From Segetibacter sp. (GTDB taxonomy: Bacteria; Bacteroidota; Bacteroidia; Chitinophagales; Chitinophagaceae): a stretch of 47,020 nucleotides of DNA. The DNA lies in contig NZ_JAOQAH010000062.1 of NCBI RefSeq assembly GCF_025963695.1, positions 1-47,020 on the forward strand, read 5' to 3'. Positions 1 to 6,778 of the stretch are shown piece by piece. The translations under genes and the position numbers were made by a program. Below the pieces are notes generated by a model. That model did no database searches. It had not been told where the DNA came from and worked only from the letters and a program-made list of their open reading frames with translations. Numbering within the stretch: position 1 is the stretch's first letter; the number at the start of each line of letters is the position of its first letter.

Positions 1-357
1 TTTGACGCGACAAAATTTGAAAAGTGCGAGTGGAGTTGTTTCATGTGTTTATTTTAATATAACTAATTCATAATGAGACAATAAGCGTGCCCTTACTTAA
101 AACGGCCATAATTGGCAGCTATAGCTCCATAAGCCGCGATAGTTCCATTTTTTGTAATGAAGGCATTAAGTACCCACTATTAAAAAGTGATTGCCCACGT
201 AGCAAATACTTGATATCTGTAAAAGCAACTATTGGCCTTGTTCGTGTTCGAGGCTTACCGGGAATAAAACGCAGCCCTTTACAACTGCTTAATACACTAT
301 ATGGGCGCTAGTTGAAGTGTTCCAATAGATTACTTTAATTATCCTGGCTCAATATAA
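1..357. other. Leading intergenic stretch, no confident gene
   Basis: I see no gene here that I can support. A GTG-started open frame of 74 codons (87-311) has no recognisable motif, no domain and no evident ribosome binding site. It may be chance or the remnant of a decayed gene. Any gene to the left of the window is not visible on either strand. Confidence 0.5.
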
Positions 358-412
358 ATTTATTGGATTTGACTGTTTATTTATTGTTTGTCAATAAATG
401 ATATTATCTTAG
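358..412 (+). promoter_or_regulatory. Promoter and probable operator of the DUF2975-HTH pair
   Basis: A perfect 8-bp inverted repeat, ATTTATTG (379-386) and CAATAAAT (392-399), is separated by 5 bp. A further ATTTATTG half-site lies at 358-365, exactly 21 bp (two helical turns) before the first arm. A candidate Bacteroidota promoter overlaps it: TTG at 384-386, 18 bp spacing, then TATCTTAG at 405-412, one mismatch from TAnnTTTG. An operator covering the -33 region suggests repression, and the small HTH protein encoded downstream is the obvious candidate to bind it. The repeat is seen directly; the regulator assignment is inference. Confidence 0.5.
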
Positions 413-435
413 CGACATAATTAAACTCTTCAATT

Positions 436-972
436 ATGTCTACAACTAACAACTTCATATTTACGGTACTCACGATTGTGGCCTGGCTCATCTTCATTGG
501 CTTAGGCATTGAGGCTGGAGCTTTAATAGTCAATTTTATTGTAAGTCTTTACAAGCCTGAATTTGTCCATCACTTATATAACAAGTTAGATTTAAGTGAA
601 ATGTATGAACGTAGTAAAATGGTTTATTTCGGGATGTATAGTTTTATACTTTTCATAGCTATTTTAAAAGCTGTCCTATTCTACCAGGTCATCCTGCTAG
701 TGAGCAAATTCGATTTGTCAAAACCATTCAACAACTTTGTTTCCAAACGAATTTCACAAATTAGTTACTACACTTTGTCAATAGGACTTATAAGTTACTT
801 CGCACGACAGGCAGCTAAAAATTTAATGCATCATGGGTTTGTTACCGACAACTTAAACCAGTTTTGGGCAGATAGTGAAGCATTTATTTTAATGGCAGCA
901 GTCATTTATATTATTGCGACGATCTTCAAAAAAGGAATAGAGATTCAAAACGAAAACGATTTAACTGTTTAA
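436..972 (+). CDS. DUF2975 family membrane protein
   Basis: This 178-residue protein appears to have four transmembrane helices, at roughly residues 8-38, 65-90, 108-125 and 148-166. The layout and the proximity to a very small HTH gene match DUF2975 proteins, whose function is not established. The ATG at 436 follows the putative promoter at 384-412 by a short leader. The stop codon is two bases before the start of the HTH gene, so the two are almost certainly co-transcribed and perhaps translationally coupled. The pair is a recurrent arrangement in Bacteroidota and Firmicutes; I infer that the membrane protein may sense something or modulate the regulator, but nothing here proves that. Confidence 0.72.
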   Translation: MSTTNNFIFTVLTIVAWLIFIGLGIEAGALIVNFIVSLYKPEFVHHLYNKLDLSEMYERSKMVYFGMYSFILFIAILKAVLFYQVILLVSKFDLSKPFNNFVSKRISQISYYTLSIGLISYFARQAAKNLMHHGFVTDNLNQFWADSEAFILMAAVIYIIATIFKKGIEIQNENDLTV

Positions 973-974
973 GC

Positions 975-1202
975 ATGCCAATCATTGTAAACTTAGATGT
1001 AATGATGGCAAAGCGTAAAATGTCGCTTAATGAGCTATCAGAGAAAGTTGAGCTGACACTTTCTAACCTTTCCATCTTAAAAACGGGAAAAGCAAAAGCT
1101 ATTCGCTTTAGCACTTTAAATGCAATTTGTACAGCGCTGGATTGCCAGCCGGGCGACATTTTGGAATACGTTAACCACAACAAAGGAACAACAAACCGCT
1201 AG
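975..1202 (+). CDS. Small XRE/Cro-CI-type HTH regulator (YozG-like)
   Basis: The 75-residue product is essentially one helix-turn-helix domain (residues about 5-67). It begins MPIIVNLDVMMAKRKMS and has the typical recognition-helix region TLSNLSILKTGKAKAIRF, followed by the family-typical ending with ALDCQPGDILEY. It resembles the YozG-type regulators that accompany DUF2975 membrane proteins. It starts two bases after the upstream stop codon, forming a two-gene operon. The inverted repeat at 379-399 is a plausible autoregulatory operator. A start at the internal Met 10 is possible but would cut into the domain. Confidence 0.85.
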   Translation: MPIIVNLDVMMAKRKMSLNELSEKVELTLSNLSILKTGKAKAIRFSTLNAICTALDCQPGDILEYVNHNKGTTNR

Positions 1203-1355
1203 CACCCTGTTAAGTCCCTGCAGGTCTTCCAGCGTGAGGCTGTTTTAGCCCGTGCTTCAGTTGTAGGTTACACAGCTGCAATGGCTTCGGGGGGTGAGGT
1301 GTTGCACAGGTGTTCAACCAATCAACTTGTCAACTACATTTTTGCTTAAGCACCA

Positions 1356-1393
1356 GTGCTACTATTAAGCATCGTTGTGTCACTCACTTATAC
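1356..1393 (+). repeat. Dispersed GYGTCRC repeat, copy 1 (T/A type)
   Basis: This copy reads GTGCTACTATTAAGCA, then TCGTTGTGTCACTCACTT. The core dyad is GTG-T-CAC. The first 16 bases recur almost unchanged in the copy at 1515-1550, so here the repeated unit is longer than the core. No gene overlaps it. Confidence 0.65.
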
Positions 1394-1448
1394 GCTAGAA
1401 GCAATACTGGGCAAGGCTGCCGTTCAACTCATCAACTAACTCAGCCGT

Positions 1449-1486
1449 TATTGCAAGCAGGAGCGGCGAAGCAATCTGCTCCTGCA
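1449..1486 (+). repeat. Palindromic intergenic element with GCGAAGCAATCT
   Basis: Perfect 8-bp arms GCAGGAGC (1457-1464) and GCTCCTGC (1478-1485) enclose GGCGAAGCAATCT. Together with the preceding ATTGC, this resembles a widespread class of bacterial intergenic repeats of the type CATTGCGAGGAGCGAAGCAATC. The hairpin is seen directly; the family assignment rests on memory of that consensus. Confidence 0.5.
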
Positions 1487-1514
1487 TTAAGGCCCTCTTT
1501 TAGTACAAACGCTT

Positions 1515-1550
1515 GTGCTACTATCAAGCACTATTGGGTCACTCACTGCT
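1515..1550 (+). repeat. Dispersed GYGTCRC repeat, copy 2 (degenerate)
   Basis: This copy reads GTGCTACTATCAAGCA followed by CTATTGGGTCACTCACTG. It shares its left 16 bases with copy 1, with one change, and keeps GTCACTCACT. The core is GGGTCAC, so this is the one copy in which the dyad pair is broken. Confidence 0.55.
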
Positions 1551-1853
1551 ATAAAAAAAAATCGGGTATAAAGGCCCTGGCGTGTATGGTAAGATCTGCC
1601 CGGGGCGGTCATATTAAAGCCAAATCGTTTCATTATAGTTGCAAAGAGACACAAACTTACATGTGTGGTTGAGGCCACAGGGTGCCGTGTTTTCAGTGCC
1701 TTCTATTGCCTTCAGAAGCATCGAGTAACGAAACGATTATTGTTAAATTAATAATGGGGCTATAGCAATAATTGCTAACTTCAAATTTTTGCAACAACAA
1801 CGCGTCACAGCATTGTTATTGCCACTCGTTTAACTTTTAAATATTGTAATCTT

Positions 1854-2678
1854 ATGGCATCACGACGTCACTTTATTAAAACTTCCGGAACATTTGCGTT
1901 AGGGGCTTTTATGTTACCTGCCGAACTTAAGAAACCAAAGAATGTAGGAGTTCAGCTTTACTCGGTAAGAGAAGAAATGCTTGCCGATGCAAAAGGCACT
2001 TTGCAAAAACTTGCCAAAATAGGTTACAAGGAACTTGAATCAGCGAGAAGCGAAAAAGGAAACTATTACGGATTAACACCAAAAGAAATAAGAAAGATTG
2101 CATCAGACTTAGGAATGACTGTTAGAAGTGGTCATGTTGGAATAGACAAAAACTGGCTAAAGTCGGTGGATGCTGCGGCAGAAGCTGGGCAGAGCTATCT
2201 TATTTGTTCCTCCATGCCAGCAAGTGGACAAACGATAGAAAATTATCAAAAGACTGCCGATATCTTTAATAAAGCAGCGGAGGATTGTAAGAAAAGAAAC
2301 CTCATTTTTGGTTACCACAACCACGAAGAAGAATTTGAAAAGGTGAATGGACAAGTGTTGTACGACATTTTGTTAGACAGAACAGATCCAGAATTGGTGA
2401 AGATGGAAATGGATCTTGGATGGTTAGTGGTTACAGGCAACGATCCTTTTAAATATTTCGCAAAATACCCTAACCGGTTCCCGTTATGGCACTTGAAGGA
2501 TATGGACCTTAAGAAAAAGAATAGCGTTGAATTTGGAAAGGGAGGCGTTGACATTAAGCACTTGCTAAAGAACGGAGATAAAGCAGGAATGAAATATTAT
2601 TTTGTAGAACAGGAAGAATATACTTCCTCAGCTTTAAAAAGTTTGACGGATGATATGCAATACCTTAAAAATATATAA
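1854..2678 (+). CDS. Tat-exported sugar phosphate isomerase/epimerase-like TIM barrel
   Basis: The 274-residue protein starts with a twin-arginine signal (SRRHFIK at residues 3-9, then a hydrophobic stretch to about residue 22), so it is probably exported folded. The rest is an AP endonuclease 2/xylose isomerase-like barrel. Likely metal ligands are visible in order: the His/Glu region YHNHEEEF, the Asp in MEMDLGW, the His in WHLKD, and the Glu in FVEQEE near the C-terminus. Such exported isomerase-like proteins are frequent in Bacteroidota and are presumed to act on sugars; the substrate is unknown. It stands alone, with a strong hairpin at 2812-2837 as a likely terminator. Confidence 0.85.
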   Translation: MASRRHFIKTSGTFALGAFMLPAELKKPKNVGVQLYSVREEMLADAKGTLQKLAKIGYKELESARSEKGNYYGLTPKEIRKIASDLGMTVRSGHVGIDKNWLKSVDAAAEAGQSYLICSSMPASGQTIENYQKTADIFNKAAEDCKKRNLIFGYHNHEEEFEKVNGQVLYDILLDRTDPELVKMEMDLGWLVVTGNDPFKYFAKYPNRFPLWHLKDMDLKKKNSVEFGKGGVDIKHLLKNGDKAGMKYYFVEQEEYTSSALKSLTDDMQYLKNI

Positions 2679-2740
2679 AAATACCAACTGAAGAAAAATG
2701 GGTTAAAATGTTTTAGTGCTGCTCAGTAGGTAACCAATAA

Positions 2741-2766
2741 GTACAAGTGAGTGACACAACGATGTT
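2741..2766 (-). repeat. Dispersed GYGTCRC repeat, copy 3 (T/A type)
   Basis: On the minus strand this reads AACATCGTTGTGTCACTCAC followed by TTGTAC, one of the most complete copies in the window. It lies between the isomerase-like gene and that gene's likely terminator. Confidence 0.7.
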
Positions 2767-2811
2767 ACATAGAATTCGAAAAGCAGGTCAACAATAAAAT
2801 TTTCTCAAAAG

Positions 2812-2838
2812 AACAAAGGCAGTGAAATGCCTTTGTTT
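2812..2838 (+). terminator. Terminator-like hairpin after the isomerase-like gene
   Basis: Perfect 10-bp arms AACAAAGGCA (2812-2821) and TGCCTTTGTT (2828-2837) flank a GTGAAA loop. The descending arm is T-rich. It lies about 135 bp after the stop at 2678 and upstream of the promoter for the radical SAM gene. Confidence 0.6.
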
Positions 2839-2861
2839 ACACCTCCTTTTACTAACATTTT

Positions 2862-2887
2862 TAGTATCTTTGTGCTAATACTATTAG
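2862..2887 (+). promoter_or_regulatory. Promoter -7 box with overlapping palindromes before the radical SAM gene
   Basis: TATCTTTG at 2865-2872 is a perfect TAnnTTTG -7 element. It is wrapped by TAGTAT (2862-2867) and ATACTA (2878-2883), and CTAAT (2875-2879) mirrors ATTAG (2883-2887). The ATG follows at 2889, so the leader is very short. A dyad straddling the -7 box and start point would suit a repressor of the two-gene DNA-metabolism cassette, possibly a damage-responsive one. The geometry is seen; the regulator is speculation. I found no -33 element at normal spacing. Confidence 0.5.
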
Positions 2888-2888
2888 A

Positions 2889-4145
2889 ATGAGTGAGAGG
2901 CTAACCGAAAAACTTTCTATACTCGCTGACGCGGCTAAATACGATGTTTCATGTTCATCCAGCGGAAGCAGTCGGAGAAATGAAGACAAAGGTTTGGGAA
3001 ATGCTAAAGGAGAAGGTATCTGCCACGCTTATACGGAAGACGGCAGGTGCGTATCTCTTTTGAAAATACTTCTTACCAATCATTGCATTTTTGACTGTGC
3101 GTATTGCGTAAGCCGTAAAAGCAACGACATTCAACGGGCAGCCTTCACCGTGCAGGAAGTAGTTGACCTCACCATAAACTTTTATCGAAGAAATTATATT
3201 GAAGGTCTGTTTCTTAGTTCAGGCATTTTTAAAAATGCTGATTATACTATGGAGCGATTGGTTCGAATTGCAAAGAAACTAAGACAGGAACATAATTTCA
3301 ACGGCTATATACACCTAAAAGCTATTCCGGGGGCAAGTGAGGAACTGCTAAAAGAAGCAGGATTATATGCTGACCGGCTAAGCGTAAATGTGGAAATGCC
3401 GACTGAACAAAGCCTGAAGTTATTAGCGCCGGATAAGAACCGGAAAGATATGATTGCGCCTATGAAATACCTGAAAGGTGCAATAGAAGAGAACAGGGAA
3501 GAAAAGAAGCTTTTTAAAAAAGCGCCCCTTTTTGCACCGGCAGGGCAAAGCACCCAAATGGTTATAGGAGCGACACCGGAAAGTGACCTGCAGATTTTGT
3601 GGATGGCGAACCAGTTTTATGAAAAGATGAAACTGAAGCGGGTCTATTATTCGGGATACGTTCCAATCAGCAACGATAATCGCTTGCCCGCAATCGGAAC
3701 GCCCGTTCCCATGATCAGAGAGAACCGGTTATACCAGGCAGACTGGCTTTTACGCTTTTACGGGTTTAAGGTGGAGGAAATTGTAAACCTTGAAAACCCT
3801 TTACTCGATACTGATATTGACCCTAAACTTAGTTGGGCACTTCGAAATCTTCACCTGTTTCCGCTAGACATTAATAAAGCAGATCTTTCCCTGATTATGC
3901 GAATTCCCGGGATTGGTGTTAACTCTGCTAAAAAGATTGTTGCGGCCAGGAAGTTTAATAAGTTAAGCTGGGACAATTTGAAAAAATTTGGCATCGCTGT
4001 AAACAGGGCCAGAAACTTCGTTACTTGTCAGAGTGACCATTTCAGTTTTAAAGATTGGATGCCTTCACAAATTAAAGAGCGGATCTTACAGTCAGGAGCA
4101 AGTAAGTATAAGCCCAACTTCTCTCCCCAACTTAAACTGTTTTAA
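2889..4145 (+). CDS. Putative DNA modification/repair radical SAM protein (TIGR03916-like)
   Basis: The 418-residue protein carries the radical SAM cysteine motif CX3CX2C at Cys66, Cys70 and Cys73 (NHCIFDCAYC), so it should bind a 4Fe-4S cluster and S-adenosylmethionine. A helix-hairpin-helix region near residues 335-380, with RIPGIGVNSAKKIVAARKF, indicates DNA contact. This architecture is that of the family annotated as putative DNA modification/repair radical SAM protein, known to be genetically linked to DUF4130 and uracil-DNA-glycosylase-like proteins. The stop TAA is followed immediately by the ATG of the DUF4130 gene, so the two are coupled. The chemistry of the family is unknown to me. 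Confidence 0.88.
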   Translation: MSERLTEKLSILADAAKYDVSCSSSGSSRRNEDKGLGNAKGEGICHAYTEDGRCVSLLKILLTNHCIFDCAYCVSRKSNDIQRAAFTVQEVVDLTINFYRRNYIEGLFLSSGIFKNADYTMERLVRIAKKLRQEHNFNGYIHLKAIPGASEELLKEAGLYADRLSVNVEMPTEQSLKLLAPDKNRKDMIAPMKYLKGAIEENREEKKLFKKAPLFAPAGQSTQMVIGATPESDLQILWMANQFYEKMKLKRVYYSGYVPISNDNRLPAIGTPVPMIRENRLYQADWLLRFYGFKVEEIVNLENPLLDTDIDPKLSWALRNLHLFPLDINKADLSLIMRIPGIGVNSAKKIVAARKFNKLSWDNLKKFGIAVNRARNFVTCQSDHFSFKDWMPSQIKERILQSGASKYKPNFSPQLKLF

Positions 4146-4913
4146 ATGACTGCGATAACCTACGACGGCACCTTTGAAGGGTGGCTTACGGTCGTCTTCG
4201 AGGTATACGAATATAAGTTTGGCGACGTGGAAATTTGTAAAAAAGACCGGTTCCAGGCAAACGTCTTCAACAAACATCACGAGAGTTATTTCGACCAGCA
4301 AAAGACTACAAGGGTTTGGAAGGGCCTTACGCAAAAAATTTCTGCCCCTGCCCTATCTGGATTATACCAGGCTTTTTTGTCGGAAGAAAAAGGAATTGAA
4401 AATGTGTTGCTGAGATATGTTCAACACGTCTTCGGCAGCAAACAAAGTATTGAAAGAGATTATTCTAATGCTGCAGTATTAACGGTTGTGCAGACAGCCA
4501 AAAAAGTGTATCGTGAGAAGCACCGAATGGAAGCGTTTGTTCGGTTTCAGCTAACTGCTGATAATTTATACTACGCCATTTGCCAACCAGACTTCAACGT
4601 GTTGCCCCTTATTCAAAAACATTTCAAAGATCGATATGCAGACCAAAGGTGGCTTATTTACGATAGCAGCAGGAACTATGGCATTTATTATAATCTTTCT
4701 GTAGTCGAAAATGTTATCGTGTCTTTTAATGAGCAAACCAGCAAGGGGAAAAATATAGAAGTGATAACAGACGAGAAGGAAGAACTATACCAACGATTAT
4801 GGCAGCAATACTTTTCAAGCGTGAATATAGCTGCAAGGAGAAATACGAAACTGCATATACAACACATGCCAAAAAGATATTGGAAGTTCCTGCCCGAAAA
4901 GCAATCTTTCTAG
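4146..4913 (+). CDS. DUF4130 probable DNA metabolism protein (TIGR03915-like), partner of the radical SAM protein
   Basis: The 255-residue protein starts with AITYDGTFEGWLTVVFEVYE and ends with RYWKFLPEK. Both are typical of the DUF4130 family annotated as probable DNA metabolism protein. Related proteins in other bacteria are fused to a uracil-DNA-glycosylase-like domain, but none is present here. The ATG directly abuts the upstream stop codon (TAAATG), so translation is probably coupled and the two proteins likely act together on nucleic acid. I see no known catalytic motif and cannot name a reaction. Confidence 0.85.
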   Translation: MTAITYDGTFEGWLTVVFEVYEYKFGDVEICKKDRFQANVFNKHHESYFDQQKTTRVWKGLTQKISAPALSGLYQAFLSEEKGIENVLLRYVQHVFGSKQSIERDYSNAAVLTVVQTAKKVYREKHRMEAFVRFQLTADNLYYAICQPDFNVLPLIQKHFKDRYADQRWLIYDSSRNYGIYYNLSVVENVIVSFNEQTSKGKNIEVITDEKEELYQRLWQQYFSSVNIAARRNTKLHIQHMPKRYWKFLPEKQSF

Positions 4914-5002
4914 TCTTTGATACTAATCTAAATGTTATTTAAAATATTGACGGTTACAGTCAGCTTATTATTTTAATTTGGCCGTCCAATTACAACACCT
5001 TC

Positions 5003-5968
5003 ATGCAATTGATAACCGAGGAAATATTTATTGGAATTGAAATTGGAGGAACCAAACTGCAGCTAATAGCGAGTGATGGTTCTGCAACTATTAAGGAAAG
5101 ATTACGCTATTCTATAAACCCGATTGAAGGAGCTTTTGGCATTAGGAAACAGATTGAAGAAGGCATACAAAATTTGTTGCAGAGAAATAATGCCTGCGCT
5201 ATCGGTGTTGGTTTTGGTGGACCTGTAGATTGGAAGACCGGTTCTATCCAACTATCGCATCAGATTGAGGGGTGGGGAAATTTCAATATGAAAACATGGT
5301 TGCAGGAACTAACCGGTTTGCCGGTGGCCATTGATAACGATGCGAATACCGCCGCGCTTGCCGAAGCAATACATGGATGCGGCAAAGGCTATAACTCGGT
5401 TTTTTACATGACCATAGGCAGCGGTATTGGAGGTGGAATGATCATTAATGAAAAGATTTATCACGGAAGAACACCAGGCGAAGTAGAGATTGGCCACCTG
5501 CGCCTTAACAAAAGTGGCGTTACACTCGAGGCCCAATGCTCGGGCTGGGCAGTTAACAAAAAAATAAAAGAACACATCGCTACGCATCCGGGCTGCAGGC
5601 TTGCAACACTTTATAAAAATTCAGGCGCACCTGAGGCAACCCTTCTTACTCCTGCCTTGCAGGAAAAAGATGCTGATGCAATTGCGATTGTTAACCAGCT
5701 TGCCGATGACATTTCTTTTGCCCTTTCGCACGTAGTGCATCTTTTCAATCCCCATATTATTGTTATCGGAGGAGGTCTTTCGCTGCTGAAAGAGCATCTA
5801 AGATTGCCCGTCGCCGAAAAGCTTCCCCAGTACCTTTTAAAAGCTTTGTTACCACCACCAACAATTCAGATAGCTTCACTTGGCGAAGATGTAGTTCCAT
5901 TTGGGGCTATTGAACTCGCAAAAGAAGCATTTCAATCACACATAAGAAACCAAATACCTAACTTTTAA
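5003..5968 (+). CDS. ROK family sugar kinase-like protein lacking the zinc motif
   Basis: The 321-residue protein has the ROK/ASKHA phosphate-binding start IGIEIGGTKLQL, a catalytic-type Asp region (PVAIDNDANTAALAE), the second phosphate loop (MTIGSGIGGGMI) and the adenosine motif (IIVIGGGLS). The conserved Gly-His (EIGHLRL) is kept. The CxCGxxGC zinc-binding cluster that normally lies between it and the LEAxxSG segment is absent; the chain goes straight from LRLNKSGVT to LEAQCSGWAV. ROK proteins without this cluster exist, so activity is not excluded. It is 11 bp upstream of a SIS-domain gene, so the pair may phosphorylate and isomerise a sugar; the substrate cannot be told. Confidence 0.85.
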   Translation: MQLITEEIFIGIEIGGTKLQLIASDGSATIKERLRYSINPIEGAFGIRKQIEEGIQNLLQRNNACAIGVGFGGPVDWKTGSIQLSHQIEGWGNFNMKTWLQELTGLPVAIDNDANTAALAEAIHGCGKGYNSVFYMTIGSGIGGGMIINEKIYHGRTPGEVEIGHLRLNKSGVTLEAQCSGWAVNKKIKEHIATHPGCRLATLYKNSGAPEATLLTPALQEKDADAIAIVNQLADDISFALSHVVHLFNPHIIVIGGGLSLLKEHLRLPVAEKLPQYLLKALLPPPTIQIASLGEDVVPFGAIELAKEAFQSHIRNQIPNF

Positions 5969-5979
5969 AAAGAATAACA

Positions 5980-6558
5980 ATGAAAGATTTTGTAGAGAAC
6001 TACATAAACGAGCACAAAGCTGCATTAGAGTCAATACCTGTTGAGGAGGTCGATAAAGTAATTTCGACTTTTCAAAAAGCACTGAAAGAAGACAGGCAAA
6101 TTTTTGTTTTCGGAAATGGAGGAAGTGCTTCAAATGCTTCACATTTTATCACTGATTTAGGCAAGGGAGCTTCAGACTTCACCTACCGCCGTTTTCGTTG
6201 CCTCTCGATAAACGACAATGTAAGCTGGATAACAGCGATAGGAAATGATTATTCTTATGATGATGTTTTCCTTCGTCAATTACAGAATTATGCGCGGCCT
6301 GGAGACATTGCTTTTACCATGAGCGTAAGTGGAAATTCGCCTAACCTTGTGAAAGCAGTTGAGTGGTGTAAGCAAAACCAGGTACATGTTATTGCGTTAG
6401 TTGGAGCAAAAAAGGGCAAACTAGCCGAGCTCGCCGATCATACCCTCACCATCAATTCAACTCATTACGGCCGCGTCGAAGATTGCCACATGCATATCTG
6501 CCATATGATCTGTTATGCTTTTATTGAGAAAAAAGAATTGCAGGTTGAGCCTAAGTAA
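5980..6558 (+). CDS. SIS domain protein, phosphoheptose isomerase (GmhA)-like
   Basis: The 192-residue protein has the GmhA/DiaA layout: an N-terminal helix, the phosphosugar loop FGNGGSASNASHF (about residues 47-59), the second serine-rich loop MSVSGNSPNL, and a C-terminal helix with VEDCHMHICHMICYAFIE supplying the conserved Glu and His residues. The first-loop helix reads HFITDLGKG where E. coli GmhA has HFAAEL, so the catalytic Glu position holds Asp. That is typical of a broader phosphosugar isomerase subgroup. It is co-transcribed with the ROK protein 11 bp upstream. It could be a sedoheptulose-7-phosphate isomerase or act on another phosphosugar. Confidence 0.83.
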   Translation: MKDFVENYINEHKAALESIPVEEVDKVISTFQKALKEDRQIFVFGNGGSASNASHFITDLGKGASDFTYRRFRCLSINDNVSWITAIGNDYSYDDVFLRQLQNYARPGDIAFTMSVSGNSPNLVKAVEWCKQNQVHVIALVGAKKGKLAELADHTLTINSTHYGRVEDCHMHICHMICYAFIEKKELQVEPK

Positions 6559-6585
6559 TTATTGATTTCTTGTAATTACTTTTTT
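6553..6585 (+). terminator. AT-rich terminator after the SIS gene
   Basis: Perfect 9-bp arms AAGTAATTA (6553-6561) and TAATTACTT (6573-6581) enclose an 11-nt loop and are followed by more T residues. The first arm includes the stop codon of the SIS gene. The stem is AT-rich and so only moderately stable. Confidence 0.5.
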
Positions 6586-6643
6586 GAAATTGACAAGAAA
6601 AGTTGAAATAGTAATTTGTTAGCCACCCGCATATCTTCTATCA

Positions 6644-6662
6644 ATATCGTTGTGTCACACCC
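6644..6662 (+). repeat. Dispersed GYGTCRC repeat, copy 4 (T/A type, truncated)
   Basis: This copy reads ATATCGTTGTGTCACAC and then diverges. The left flank CTTCTATCAAT resembles the left flank of copy 1. It lies between two convergent genes, after the SIS terminator. Confidence 0.55.
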
Positions 6663-6778
6663 TTCAACATTTATATCAATTTGCATCGTAAGAGCGATTC
6701 CATAAAAAGCAGCACCTATTTTTTAAAGAGAAATAGATGGCAGCTATAGCCGTTTTTAACATTCGGCTTGCAATAAAC

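Larger units (their letters stand above)
1203..1853. other. Repeat-rich intergenic stretch without a convincing gene
   Basis: This 650-bp stretch holds two related copies of the dispersed repeat (1356-1393 and 1515-1550) and a palindromic repeat element (1449-1486) between them. Overlapping open frames on both strands (1310-1672 and 1487-1678) run straight through these repeats and have no recognisable protein features, so I treat them as chance. The last 100 bp should carry the promoter of the gene at 1854, but I found no clear TAnnTTTG element. Confidence 0.55.

Noticed and set aside
114..125. GGCAGCTATAGC shared by 114-125 and 6739-6750
   Set aside because: A 12-base match is expected by chance many times in a window of this size, and the flanks do not match.
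87..311. GTG-started 74-codon open frame at the left end
   Set aside because: It has no recognisable motif, signal or ribosome binding site and nothing beside it supports translation, so I describe the region as non-coding.
1310..1678. Overlapping open frames on both strands between the HTH gene and the isomerase-like gene
   Set aside because: They run through two repeat copies and a palindrome, and their compositions do not look like proteins. They are better explained by the repeats.
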